Source: Segatella albensis DSM 11370 = JCM 12258
GTDB lineage: Bacteria; Bacteroidota; Bacteroidia; Bacteroidales; Bacteroidaceae
DNA length: 64,000 nt
Assembly (NCBI RefSeq): GCF_000426565.1
Contig: NZ_AUFP01000006.1
Location: forward strand, 124,001-188,000
Direction: 5' to 3'
Below, one piece after another: positions 17,160-26,651 of this stretch. Under the pieces are notes generated by a model, which was not told the origin of the DNA, made no database searches, and saw only the letters and a list, made by a program, of their open reading frames with translations. The translations under genes and the position numbers were made by a program. Numbering within the stretch: position 1 is the first letter of the stretch; each line of letters starts with the position of its first letter.

Positions 17160-19160
17160 TTACAAATTTTCTGCTTCCTCCATCCAAATCGTATAAGCTG
17201 CATCACTTGGCATTCGCCAGTCGCCGCGCGGACTCAGACTGACCGATCCCACCTTAGGACCATCAGGGAGACAAGAGCGTTTAAATTGCTGAGTGAAGAA
17301 TCGACGGATAAAGGTCTTCAACCATTTCTTAATGGTTTCCTCATCATAGGTTCCACCAAGTTCGGCTCCGCTGACATCTTTCTTCACAGCACCCTCCTTG
17401 CCATCAACAAAGGCTTTCTTGGCCAACAAGAAGATCTTGGCCGGACGGAAACCAAAACGAAGGAAATAATAGATGAAGAAGTCATGAAGTTCATAAGGTC
17501 CAACGAGATCCTCGGTCTTCTGTTTGATATGACCATTCTCATCAGCAGGAATCAACTCCGGACTGATTGGTGTATCGATAATATCCAATAATATATCAGA
17601 TGCTCTACCCCCTAAAGACTGGGCTGCATATTTCACGAGATATTTGATAAGTGTCTTAGGGATACTGGCATTTACCCCATACATACTCATATGGTCACCA
17701 TTATAGGTAGCCCATCCCAGAGCCAACTCACTCAAATCACCTGTTCCGATCACCATACCGTTCATCTGGTTAGCCACATCCATAAGAATCTGCGTACGTT
17801 CACGAGCTTGTCCGTTCTCATAAGTAACATCATGGTTGTTAATGTCGTGACCGATATCCTCGAAATGCTGAGTGACACTCTTGGCGATACTGATCTCGCG
17901 CACCGTAACGCCCAATGTTTCCATAAGATGGAGCGCATTATTATAAGTTCTGTCCGTAGTACCGAATCCAGGCATGGTGACACCGACAATACCCTTGCGA
18001 CTGAGTTGAAGTTTATCGAAGGCCTTCACACATACGATAAGAGCGAGTGTCGAATCCAGACCTCCGCTGATACCCAACACCACTGTCTTACTGTGGGTAT
18101 GTACAATTCGTTTGACAAGTCCCATAGCTTGAATGTTAAGGATTTCCTCACACGAAGTCTCCATATCATTACTCTTCGGAATAAAAGGATGCGGATCGAC
18201 TTCACGGTCAAGGACAAAGTCACGAATCTGTTCAGCAGCATTACATTGGATATATCTGATGTCGAACTGATTGTTGAGTATAGAATATTTGATATTACGC
18301 TGAGCATTGACATAAGTAGAATTACTTCTACGCTCACTTCTCAATTTTTCAATATCGATTTGCGCGATCTGCATCTGAGATTCCATCGAGAAGCGTTCGG
18401 ATGCAGAGATACATTTACCATTTTCATAGATCAAAGCATTTCCACCATATACCACATCCTGAGTACTTTCGCCGAATCCACAAGAACTATACACATATCC
18501 CGTCATCGTACGAGCACTCTGTTGTGAAATAAGTTCTTTCAGATAATTATGCTTTCCGATCAACTCATCACTTGCCGAGAGATTAAAGATCAATTCGGCG
18601 CCGGCGATAGCCAATCGATTACTTGGAGGTGTAGGAGCCCACACATCCTCGCATACCTCCACACCAAAGTTAGCCCCCTCAGCAGTTTTGAAGATCTGCG
18701 GATTCGGAGTAAGAAGTATGTTATGTCCGGCAAAACGGATATTTTGCTCCTTCATATCCTGTGAAGAAGCAAACCAACGTTTTTCATAAAACTCACTATA
18801 GTTAGGCAGATAAGTTTTAGGAACGACACCCAGAATTTTACCCTGTTGTATGACGACAGCCGCATTAATAAGCAGATCACCAACGACGATTGGCAATCCC
18901 ACAATTGAGATGATATCTAGTTTACGGGTAAAATCAAGCAACACCAAAACGGAATTCTCCGCAGCATCAAGCAACATCTGCTGACGGAAAAGATCCTGAC
19001 AGCTATACCCCGTAATGCATAATTCCGGGAAGACAATGATTTCTACACCTTTACCTTCTGCCTGCACGATTAAGTTTTCTATCTGGTCTGTATTATATTT
19101 CACATCGCCCACCTTCACATTTGGGATTGCCGATGCTACCTTTATAAATCCATATTTCAT
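17160..19160 (-). CDS. nadE: Glutamine-dependent NAD synthase
   Basis: 666 residues. The N-terminal carbon-nitrogen hydrolase domain releases ammonia from glutamine, with the triad Glu46 (FPELCITG), Lys115 (VVPKTYLPNY) and Cys170 (GVEVCEDVW). The C-terminal synthetase domain has the ATP pyrophosphatase P-loop LGISGGLDSTLAL and GTGDLSELALGW. It makes NAD from nicotinate adenine dinucleotide and ATP, the last step of NAD synthesis. It ends the cluster that begins at moxR and follows the Smr protein gene after 30 bp; there is no promoter match in that gap, so read-through from upstream is likely. Confidence 0.97.
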   Translation of the reverse strand: MKYGFIKVASAIPNVKVGDVKYNTDQIENLIVQAEGKGVEIIVFPELCITGYSCQDLFRQQMLLDAAENSVLVLLDFTRKLDIISIVGLPIVVGDLLINAAVVIQQGKILGVVPKTYLPNYSEFYEKRWFASSQDMKEQNIRFAGHNILLTPNPQIFKTAEGANFGVEVCEDVWAPTPPSNRLAIAGAELIFNLSASDELIGKHNYLKELISQQSARTMTGYVYSSCGFGESTQDVVYGGNALIYENGKCISASERFSMESQMQIAQIDIEKLRSERRSNSTYVNAQRNIKYSILNNQFDIRYIQCNAAEQIRDFVLDREVDPHPFIPKSNDMETSCEEILNIQAMGLVKRIVHTHSKTVVLGISGGLDSTLALIVCVKAFDKLQLSRKGIVGVTMPGFGTTDRTYNNALHLMETLGVTVREISIAKSVTQHFEDIGHDINNHDVTYENGQARERTQILMDVANQMNGMVIGTGDLSELALGWATYNGDHMSMYGVNASIPKTLIKYLVKYAAQSLGGRASDILLDIIDTPISPELIPADENGHIKQKTEDLVGPYELHDFFIYYFLRFGFRPAKIFLLAKKAFVDGKEGAVKKDVSGAELGGTYDEETIKKWLKTFIRRFFTQQFKRSCLPDGPKVGSVSLSPRGDWRMPSDAAYTIWMEEAENL

Positions 19161-19190
19161 CTCAATAGTTTTTATTAATTGGACTTTTGT

Positions 19191-20336
19191 TTACTTGATA
19201 GTCACTTGTGTGGCACCATATCCATATTCCTGGAAAGAAGCATCCTGATAGGTACAACTCTTGTAACGATAGTTCAGTTCATGAATGATTGCCTGACGCA
19301 AGACACCCTCACCCTTGCCATGGATAAAGATAATCTTTTGGCCACGGTGCTTTTTATTCTCCTGCATCACAGATTTAAAATAGTCAACCTGATAATGTAA
19401 TATATCAGCGGTACTCATGCCCTGAGTAGTTTCGAGCAGTTCCGTCGCATGTAGATCGACAACGATCGTACCATCATCCTTATAGCGAGTATGCTTACTA
19501 CAAGAAGGTTTCTCATCTTCCTGCTTCTTATGGTACATCTCCTGCTTCAGTTTTTCGGTATTGAAGACCAAAGGTTTGGCAGGATTATCATTTTCCACAA
19601 TGGTATAGAGCATCGCAGGCGTTTCGAAGAAATCATTCTCGACGAAGGTATGCAGTTTGAAGAATTTAATCGGTTCTATACGGAACTGCAGTTCGATAGG
19701 TTGCTTGAGCAAGAAAGGTTTATCCTTCTTGTACGCAATGACTTGGATAGCCTGGTGCAACATATCGTTGAGATTCTCACGTCCGAGTTCCTCGATGAAG
19801 ATCTTCGTATTAGGTTCTATCTCACCTTCCTTCTTCATCGTCCACGCATTACCTTCAGCAACCATATAGATATACTTCAGATAATAATTACTATCGTTGA
19901 TGAGATAAGATTCGAATCGGGTATTCGTCACCTCCTTGATATCCTTAGGGACAAAGGCAAGATAAGCACTCAACTTATTACCACCCTGTCGCTCTTCTAC
20001 AGGAGCTTTATAGGTGATTTCCTTATCTGCCGGATCCACATCAACGGTCATATCTATATTTTCCTCATTATCTGCAAGTATTGCCTTGATAGAGCGCGAA
20101 TCATCTTTCAGTTCTGTATCAGCAAGAGCATTAGCTTTCTCCTTAGCGTCCATCTTCTCGCTAATCATCTTACCCATACTATAATCATCCTGCTCAACGA
20201 CAACTACATCGTGAATAGATGTAGGAATCTCAAAACCATCTTCGTCTTCTACAAGAACTATATCTTTACCCTGAAAACCGGAAATCTTACCACCACCGGT
20301 CTCAGAGAGAAATCTTACACGATCACCTATTTTCAT
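19191..20336 (-). CDS. DUF2027-type protein with C-terminal Smr domain
   Basis: 381 residues from the ATG at 20336; the in-frame TTG two codons earlier is less likely. The first 50 residues form a small beta-barrel-like module (KIGDRVRFLSETGGGKISGF). The middle resembles the Bacteroidetes DUF2027 region. The last 80 or so residues are an Smr domain with VDLHATEL, IIFIHGKGEGVLR and a final beta strand. Smr domains occur at the end of MutS2 and act as nicking endonucleases on nucleic acids. The conserved HGKG loop is present. The biological role of this domain combination is not established. Confidence 0.88.
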   Translation of the reverse strand: MKIGDRVRFLSETGGGKISGFQGKDIVLVEDEDGFEIPTSIHDVVVVEQDDYSMGKMISEKMDAKEKANALADTELKDDSRSIKAILADNEENIDMTVDVDPADKEITYKAPVEERQGGNKLSAYLAFVPKDIKEVTNTRFESYLINDSNYYLKYIYMVAEGNAWTMKKEGEIEPNTKIFIEELGRENLNDMLHQAIQVIAYKKDKPFLLKQPIELQFRIEPIKFFKLHTFVENDFFETPAMLYTIVENDNPAKPLVFNTEKLKQEMYHKKQEDEKPSCSKHTRYKDDGTIVVDLHATELLETTQGMSTADILHYQVDYFKSVMQENKKHRGQKIIFIHGKGEGVLRQAIIHELNYRYKSCTYQDASFQEYGYGATQVTIK

Positions 20337-20357
20337 ATTCAATATGCTATTTTAATG

Positions 20358-21632
20358 TTAAGGAATCAACAAACTACTATCGCCATAACTCAGGAATCTA
20401 AAATCATGACTCAATGCGTAATCATATACCTTGCGCCAATCTCCCTTGAGGAATGCACTTACAAGGAGCAACAGAGTTGACTGTGGCTGATGGAAATTGG
20501 TAACGAGCATTTTCACGATCTTATACTCATATCCCGGTGCGATAATGATTTGCGTACTGCTATGAAGGGCCTCCAGTCCATTACGGTCGAGATAGTCCAG
20601 AATATTCCGGATAGCCTTTGTTGCCGTTATACCATCCACGAGTTTACCATCACGTCCATGATCATAAGGATCCCATTGGTTGACGTGTAACTCTTCTTCG
20701 TTGGCATCAGGATGCTGCTCTAGATATACGCCCATATAATACAAACTTTCGAGGGTTCTTACCGAAGTAGTACCTACGGCAATAGCATTACAGTCATGTT
20801 CGAGCAGATGCTCAAAGGTATGGCGATGTACCACGATATATTCGGTATGCATTTCATGGCCTTCAATCTCCAGACTTTTTACTGGTTTGAAGGTTCCGGC
20901 TCCAACATGAAGTGTCACCTCGTCACGTACGATACCACTATTGTCAAGGGCCTGCAACACATGATCTGTGAAATGCAATCCTGCTGTTGGAGCAGCAACA
21001 CTACCCTTGATCTTACTATATACTGTCTGATAAGTTGTCTTATCGCTTTCCTGTGTGGCACGATTCAGATATGGAGGGATAGGAAGTTCACCAACAGTCT
21101 CCAGGATTTCGGCAAAACTTACCTGATCGGTATTCCAGTCGAAGTCAACCCAATAGTTGGTACCACCGGAATGAGCAGTCATCTTCTTCTGCTCCTCGGT
21201 GAGTTCTCCGTCACGTCGCAGAGTAGCACTCAGCGTAAACTGGTGACCTTTGATCCCGAAATCACGATGCAACGATCCGTCTTTCCATTTCTTCAGGTTA
21301 CCGATCATGCAAAGCCAAGAACAATGGCCTACAGTCTGGAACATCAACTCATAATCGGTAGGAGCAGCTGGCTCCATCAAGAATACTTCGATAAGAGCTC
21401 CTGTCTCCTTACGGAAATGCAGACGCGCCTGTATAACCTTCGTATTATTGAATACCATCAAGGCACCCTTAGGAAGATGATTAGGGAGATTATAGAACAC
21501 ATCATCACTCACCTCACCATGCTTATATATAAGGAGTTTACTATGATCACGCTGAGCAAGCGGGAATTTAGCAATGCGCTCATCAGCTAAATCATAATTA
21601 TAATCACTAATTTTAATATGTTTTGTATCCAT
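20358..21632 (-). CDS. queA: S-adenosylmethionine:tRNA ribosyltransferase-isomerase
   Basis: 424 residues. It transfers and isomerises the ribosyl group of S-adenosylmethionine to 7-aminomethyl-7-deazaguanine in tRNA, giving epoxyqueuosine at wobble position 34. Characteristic stretches are LPKGALMVFNNTKVIQARL near the N-terminus, VAAPTAGLHFTDHVL, VTLHVGAGTFKPV, and VTNFHQPQSTLLLLVSAF. The protein is somewhat longer than the E. coli enzyme (356 residues), with an insertion in the first half (about 110-190). Other queuosine genes are not in the window. Confidence 0.96.
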   Translation of the reverse strand: MDTKHIKISDYNYDLADERIAKFPLAQRDHSKLLIYKHGEVSDDVFYNLPNHLPKGALMVFNNTKVIQARLHFRKETGALIEVFLMEPAAPTDYELMFQTVGHCSWLCMIGNLKKWKDGSLHRDFGIKGHQFTLSATLRRDGELTEEQKKMTAHSGGTNYWVDFDWNTDQVSFAEILETVGELPIPPYLNRATQESDKTTYQTVYSKIKGSVAAPTAGLHFTDHVLQALDNSGIVRDEVTLHVGAGTFKPVKSLEIEGHEMHTEYIVVHRHTFEHLLEHDCNAIAVGTTSVRTLESLYYMGVYLEQHPDANEEELHVNQWDPYDHGRDGKLVDGITATKAIRNILDYLDRNGLEALHSSTQIIIAPGYEYKIVKMLVTNFHQPQSTLLLLVSAFLKGDWRKVYDYALSHDFRFLSYGDSSLLIP

Positions 21633-21645
21633 AACTAATTTTTTT

Positions 21646-22344
21646 TTAAATTACCAATATTGCCTCAAAGACCACATAAATCAACGTAAAAGCGAAAACC
21701 GTCATCACGATGTCTATATCACTATAATCATATCCTGTTGAAGTATACTGCGTTGAGATATAATTCAGTTGAGGACTAATCCGGTAATATAATCGTATAT
21801 AAAGTTTATATATTATTAATCCAATAACTCCGCCGACAATGAAACCTACCAAGACATCACTAGGATAATGTACCCCTAAATAGAGTCGTGTCCAGCCACT
21901 TACCAAAGACCATCCTATCATCATGCGTCCCAACAGTTTACTTCTGACAAGACAATACACGAATACGGCTATGGCCATGGTATTGGCAGCATGAGCGGAG
22001 AAGAAACCGTATAACCCTCCTCCCCTATAATTGTTCACTACGTCAATACTATATTTATAAAGAGGATCCTGTGACGGTCGGAATCTTGCCACCAAAGGTT
22101 TAGCGATTCCATCTGCCAACAAATCGGCAAAGATCACGCACAGTACAATGCCACCAATAGCCAGCATGATTTGGGCCATTGTTTCATTATTTCTTATAAT
22201 CAAGAATACGATTGCAAGATATAGCGGTATCCAGGTTAACCCGTTGGTCAACCCCATCGCCATACCATCCACAAAGAGGGAATTACTACCATTAAAGAAA
22301 TCGAGGATGGCTTGATCTATCTGTAGAAATGTATTCAAATCCAT
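21646..22344 (-). CDS. PAP2-family membrane phosphatase
   Basis: 232 residues with five or six hydrophobic segments. The three phosphatase motifs are present: KPLVARFRP (motif 1), FFSAHAANTMA (motif 2, with the catalytic His of SAH), and WTRLYLGVHYPSDVLVG (motif 3, with the Arg, His and Asp). Such enzymes remove phosphate from lipid or undecaprenyl phosphates, usually on the outer side of the inner membrane. Substrate is not evident. The gene starts directly after the batE stop codon and precedes queA by 13 bp. Confidence 0.92.
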   Translation of the reverse strand: MDLNTFLQIDQAILDFFNGSNSLFVDGMAMGLTNGLTWIPLYLAIVFLIIRNNETMAQIMLAIGGIVLCVIFADLLADGIAKPLVARFRPSQDPLYKYSIDVVNNYRGGGLYGFFSAHAANTMAIAVFVYCLVRSKLLGRMMIGWSLVSGWTRLYLGVHYPSDVLVGFIVGGVIGLIIYKLYIRLYYRISPQLNYISTQYTSTGYDYSDIDIVMTVFAFTLIYVVFEAILVI

Positions 22345-23097
22345 TTATATTTCTTCAATACTGTTCTCCTGTATCCAACCTGTCCTACCATCCGACAGTT
22401 TCACACCTCTCCATCCCTTCATGGTCTTATCCGTGATCTCTACTTTTGTACCCTCATGGATAACGAATTGTTCCGACTCGGCTCTGGTCGGAGTCTTATA
22501 TACCGGCACGGAAGAAGAAATGACGATGGCACCACTGCGATTCATCAAAGCCTCTCTCTGCTGATAAGCAAAAAGATTGCTCAGCGCAAAGACAAGGACG
22601 AAGACGACAGAACCATAAAATCCAATCTTGCGCATCCAGATGTTTGACCCGAAAAGATATACCAGCATGAGGAATAAGGCAAAAGCTATCGAGAAGATTG
22701 CGATATATCCCCAATGATCCACACTGGTAAAGTTTACCAAAGCGCGATACCATGTCACGAAGAACATTTCGCTCTCCACAGGAAACTTATCTATTGTCTT
22801 ACTTCTGGCAAATTCCAGATTAAACTTGATGTCATCATCACCAGGAGAAAGAAGATGAGCTCGCTCATAGGCAAGGACAGCCTGCGTGATATTATCACTA
22901 CGATAATACGCATTACCTAAATTATAATATAGGTCGGCACTTATACCTTGTCTGAGAAGTTCATTATAATCTTTGATAGCCTGCTGGTAATTACCTTTCT
23001 TATATTCATTATCAGCATCCACCTTTGTTATAGCCTTTCCCTGCATACTGCAAAGAAGCAAACAAATCAGTATGATATATCTTGTAAAGTTTCTCAT
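22345..23097 (-). CDS. batE: BatE: TPR and SH3 membrane protein of the Bat complex
   Basis: 250 residues from the ATG at 23097; a GTG one codon upstream is an alternative. A signal peptide is followed by two to three TPR units (about 25-100, with YKKGNYQQAIKDYNELL and DLYYNLGNAYY). Two membrane helices follow (about 130-185), then a C-terminal bacterial SH3 domain ending GWRGVKLSDGRTGWIQ. It is the last Bat gene, 4 bp after batD. Bat proteins were first linked to aerotolerance in Bacteroides fragilis; their biochemical role is still debated. Confidence 0.92.
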   Translation of the reverse strand: MRNFTRYIILICLLLCSMQGKAITKVDADNEYKKGNYQQAIKDYNELLRQGISADLYYNLGNAYYRSDNITQAVLAYERAHLLSPGDDDIKFNLEFARSKTIDKFPVESEMFFVTWYRALVNFTSVDHWGYIAIFSIAFALFLMLVYLFGSNIWMRKIGFYGSVVFVLVFALSNLFAYQQREALMNRSGAIVISSSVPVYKTPTRAESEQFVIHEGTKVEITDKTMKGWRGVKLSDGRTGWIQENSIEEI

Positions 23098-23101
23098 CAC
23101 C

Positions 23102-24916
23102 TTATTTTTTCTTCATCACGTTCTCGATATCCATAATTGCCGTCATCGCACTCTCAAAGGTCTTGTTCATATTTCCGGCAGGATCTCCCGGAGCATAGCG
23201 TTCATATTCACATTCGTCAAGAGCGCCGACAAACTTGTTTATCGTCTTGTCGTCCACATGCTGTTCTGCCAATTTCTCCTGAATGTTCTCACGAGACAGT
23301 TCTGATACAGGAATATTCAACTTATCACCGACATATCCCCATAAAGCGCGCATCACCTCATCATAGAATTCACTCTGACGACCTTTCAGCATCAACAGGT
23401 TAGCCTTCTTCAATCGTTTCGTAGCGACCTTATTGGCCTTCTTGCCCTTCATCTTCACGATATCTGCATTTTCAATTGCACGCTTACGGAATATCATCAA
23501 CAGAGCAACGAACGCAGAAAGCAGTACGATAAGTGTCACAATATAACCGGCACTACCGAAGAAGAAATCATTGATTCCATGCAAATCCGTCTTACCCAGT
23601 TTTATAGGATGAATATCTTTGTCATCGGTATAGTCCGTCTCTTCAGAAGAAGACCCGTCACCCTGACTTACATTAATCGTGAACGGTTGAGTTCTAATCG
23701 TTTTATACGCATTTGCATTAACGTCATAATAAGTCATCTCCACGGCAGGAATAGTATATTTTCCCTGATTTCTCGGTACAGCCAAGAAATCATAGATCAT
23801 GTTACCCTCCACACCATTAGCTGTAAGCTTCGTCTTATCGGTGATCTTAGCATCATACTTATCAAAGTCCTTAGGGAACTTGACAACCGGTTGCTTGATC
23901 AATTTCAGGTTTCCGACACCACCAACGACGACGCGAAGCGTGATTGGGTTACCCGCTTTGACATCCGCCTTATTGAGAGAAGCTGAAATATTAAATTTGC
24001 CGACACCACCGGAGAAATTTGCCGGACGTGTAGGTAAAGGATCTACCAACACCTTGAGTCCCGGAGCTACGATATTCTTCTTCACCTCTACATATCCGGA
24101 GCCACCATTGAAGAAAGCCTCGAAAGGATCCACAGAACGATTCTGTTCTACGACAATTCCCTTGAAAGTAATGCTAGGGATCTTGAGAACACCCGTCATC
24201 TGAGGATACATCACATACTGACTCCAAGTAACACATTTATAAGTCTTGCCATTTACCCTTTCCGTATGGAAAGTCTTTACCTGAGGCAGTTTCACCTCTT
24301 GAGTATGGAAACCGGTAAGGTCTGGCATCTTACCCTCCAGTTGGGTAAGATCAACCGTTGTATATACCTTATAAGTAAGGAGAATAGGTTCCTGTTCATG
24401 TACCACACGCTTATTTGCGCTAACACGGATAAAGAGGTCATTCCCCGAGATAGGAGAACCAGCAGACCTCATCCGCAGACCATCCTCACCATCCTCATGC
24501 ATACGAGGCTGTCGGTTACCATTTGCGGCATGTCCAGTTACCGTAATTCGGACAGGATGCGAAGAAACCCTTCTTCCATCAATAATGGCATGTGCCGCAG
24601 GGATCGTATAAGTACCATTCTTGGCAGCATACAGCGTATAGGTAAAAGTTACAGACGAAGAACTACTCGTATGTCCATTTACCATCTGGAAACTCGATTG
24701 CGATGAAGTATAAGGCCCTGCTATCACCTCAATACCCCCGGAAACGGAGCATCCTCTGAACTCTTCCACATCCTGCGTATTAACGGTATAGGCGACACGG
24801 AAATTCTCACCGGCCGCAACATGCGAAGGTGCAGAAACAGAAATGTGCTGTGCGTTGATGTTCAACCCAAACATCAACATCGTCATTAATATATAGAGTT
24901 TAATATATCTTGTCAT
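23102..24916 (-). CDS. batD: BatD: large oxygen-tolerance protein with repeated beta-sandwich domains
   Basis: 604 residues from the ATG at 24916, two bases after the batC stop; the longer frame begins with TTG. A signal peptide (ending NINAQ) is followed by several BatD-type beta-sandwich modules, with typical starts such as ISVSAPSHVAAGENFRVAYTV and ANKRVVHEQEPILLTYKVYT. A single membrane helix near 465-490 leads to a cytoplasmic tail of about 110 residues. That tail resembles the end of the protein encoded at 27673-28782. Most of the protein should lie in the periplasm, beside the VWA domains of BatA and BatB. Confidence 0.93.
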   Translation of the reverse strand: MTRYIKLYILMTMLMFGLNINAQHISVSAPSHVAAGENFRVAYTVNTQDVEEFRGCSVSGGIEVIAGPYTSSQSSFQMVNGHTSSSSSVTFTYTLYAAKNGTYTIPAAHAIIDGRRVSSHPVRITVTGHAANGNRQPRMHEDGEDGLRMRSAGSPISGNDLFIRVSANKRVVHEQEPILLTYKVYTTVDLTQLEGKMPDLTGFHTQEVKLPQVKTFHTERVNGKTYKCVTWSQYVMYPQMTGVLKIPSITFKGIVVEQNRSVDPFEAFFNGGSGYVEVKKNIVAPGLKVLVDPLPTRPANFSGGVGKFNISASLNKADVKAGNPITLRVVVGGVGNLKLIKQPVVKFPKDFDKYDAKITDKTKLTANGVEGNMIYDFLAVPRNQGKYTIPAVEMTYYDVNANAYKTIRTQPFTINVSQGDGSSSEETDYTDDKDIHPIKLGKTDLHGINDFFFGSAGYIVTLIVLLSAFVALLMIFRKRAIENADIVKMKGKKANKVATKRLKKANLLMLKGRQSEFYDEVMRALWGYVGDKLNIPVSELSRENIQEKLAEQHVDDKTINKFVGALDECEYERYAPGDPAGNMNKTFESAMTAIMDIENVMKKK

Positions 24917-24918
24917 AA

Positions 24919-25629
24919 TTACCAATTCATGTCATACTGTTTTCTACGAGGTTGACTCATACTCTTATTCATCCTCTGCTTAGTAGCCTTCTCCTGTTGT
25001 ATAGCAGCGTTGAGCAATTGCTCGGCATTCTGCTTACTCATCTTTGGCTGATTCTGTTGGTTTTGACTCTTATTCTGGTCATTCTTATTCTTGTTCTTGT
25101 TTTGATCTTTTTGTTTGTCCTTATTTTGATCCTTCTTTTTATTCTTCTTATTATTTTTGTTATTCTTGTTCTTGTTGTTATTGTTTTTATTATCATTCTT
25201 CAAGAGTTTCTTACAGAGCGCAAGATTATATCTCGTCTTGAAGTTTTCCGGATCCAATCTCAGCGCTTCCTTATAAGCCTCGATAGCAGGCTGATATTGT
25301 TTTTGATTCTGATAGATCGTACCCATATTATGGAAACTCTTGGCCTTTCTTCTTGGCACCTTCTCCACCTCCGCAGCTTGCTGAAAACTCTTCATGGCTT
25401 CCTTTGTCTTATTCTGAGCCAACTGGACAATGGCCAGATTATACAATGCCTGCGAGTTCTCACGATTTGCAGCAATTGCTTTACGATAAGCCGTTTCAGC
25501 CTCCGTAAGCGCATTAGAGCGCGCAGCTCTGTTACCCTGTCGTATGAGCGAACGATCATTCTGAGCCATACATGGCCCACTAATCATCAAAGCTGTTAAT
25601 ATTAATATGTGTAATATATATGTTCTCAT
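24919..25629 (-). CDS. batC: BatC: periplasmic TPR protein with Asn/Lys-rich tract
   Basis: 236 residues. A signal peptide (ends CMAQ at about 23) precedes about three TPR repeats (30-140, with ALYNLAIVQLAQNKTKEAMK and AIEAYKEALRLDPENFKT). Residues 144-194 are almost only Asn, Lys, Gln and Asp, a low-complexity linker encoded by AAT/AAC/AAG-type repeats at about 25045-25200. A helical C-terminus follows. The gene overlaps batB by one base (TAATG). TPR domains suggest it is a scaffold for the Bat complex. Confidence 0.92.
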   Translation of the reverse strand: MRTYILHILILTALMISGPCMAQNDRSLIRQGNRAARSNALTEAETAYRKAIAANRENSQALYNLAIVQLAQNKTKEAMKSFQQAAEVEKVPRRKAKSFHNMGTIYQNQKQYQPAIEAYKEALRLDPENFKTRYNLALCKKLLKNDNKNNNNKNKNNKNNKKNKKKDQNKDKQKDQNKNKNKNDQNKSQNQQNQPKMSKQNAEQLLNAAIQQEKATKQRMNKSMSQPRRKQYDMNW

Positions 25630-26651
25630 TACTTCTTCTTAAACAACTTAATATTTCTCAGCGCCGGATTCTTGATCTCCAGAATACAGATTTCGAGAAT
25701 CAGCAAGAATAGCACGATGATGCCCACAGCCTGGAACTGTTCATCATAGGCACTATAAACAACACTTGAGGTCTCACCCTTTTGCAACTTTCCGATTTCG
25801 TTGTTCAGTTTTTCTTCTGCCTCACTGGTATTGTCCACATGAATATAGGTTCCACTTCCTGCCTGAGCCAGTTGCTTACACATCTGCTCATTCAGAGCTG
25901 TCATCACCTCATTGCCACTCTTATCTTTCAGATAGCTGCCATCGCCGACAGGTATCGGAGCGCCCTTCGTGTTACCGATACCAAGGACAAAGACATTGAT
26001 ACCTTGTTTCTTTGCCTCAGCAGCCATCTGTTCTGCTCCACCCTCATGGTCCTCACCATCCGTGATGATGACGATAGCACGACCGACCTTGTCGGCCTGT
26101 GTGAAACTATGCATGGCAAGATTGATTGCATCGGCAATATTCGTACCCTGTGTTTGGATCAAATCCGGAGTGATATTCTGCAAGAACATCTTGGCACTCA
26201 CATAATCACTCGTTATAGGCAACTGCACATACGCATCACCTGCAAAAACGATCAAACCGATCTTGTCATTATCAAACTTATCTACAAGGTTCTCGACAAG
26301 CATCTTACTCTTGTCCAAACGAGAAGGTACCACATCCTCAGCCAACATAGAGTTGGAAATATCGAGAGCGATGATCGTTTCTATACCCTGACGCTTATCA
26401 TGCGAAATCTTTGAACCCATCTGAGGACGGGCAATCATTACAATGATCAGAGCAAGTGCAGCGAGCAACAAGCAAAACTTCACGCCAGGACGATACTTCG
26501 ACACATCAGGCATCAACGACTTGAGAAGTTCGGTATCACCAAACCTCTTCAGTTTATTATGCTGATGTCTCCAAGCGACGAGACGAATCAGGATCAGTAC
26601 TGGTATCACGACCAGTGCCCATAAATATATAGGATCTTCAAATCTAAACAT
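25629..26651 (-). CDS. batB: BatB: membrane protein with von Willebrand A domain
   Basis: 340 residues. Two N-terminal membrane helices (about 10-25 and 58-75) precede a VWA domain (about 90-285) with a complete metal-site motif: DISNS, the conserved Thr in TQGTNIADAI, and ITDGEDHEGG. A third helix lies at the C-terminus (about 308-325). VWA domains mediate metal-dependent protein contacts. It is the paralogue of BatA, encoded next to it with a one-base overlap. Confidence 0.95.
   Translation of the reverse strand: MFRFEDPIYLWALVVIPVLILIRLVAWRHQHNKLKRFGDTELLKSLMPDVSKYRPGVKFCLLLAALALIIVMIARPQMGSKISHDKRQGIETIIALDISNSMLAEDVVPSRLDKSKMLVENLVDKFDNDKIGLIVFAGDAYVQLPITSDYVSAKMFLQNITPDLIQTQGTNIADAINLAMHSFTQADKVGRAIVIITDGEDHEGGAEQMAAEAKKQGINVFVLGIGNTKGAPIPVGDGSYLKDKSGNEVMTALNEQMCKQLAQAGSGTYIHVDNTSEAEEKLNNEIGKLQKGETSSVVYSAYDEQFQAVGIIVLFLLILEICILEIKNPALRNIKLFKKK

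Noticed and set aside
19491..20480. 329-codon plus-strand frame
   Set aside because: Antisense to the Smr gene and the end of queA; composition of a mirrored frame.
24952..25599. 215-codon plus-strand frame rich in Leu, Ile and Val
   Set aside because: It mirrors the Asn/Lys tract of batC; the hydrophobic runs are an artefact of the repeat.
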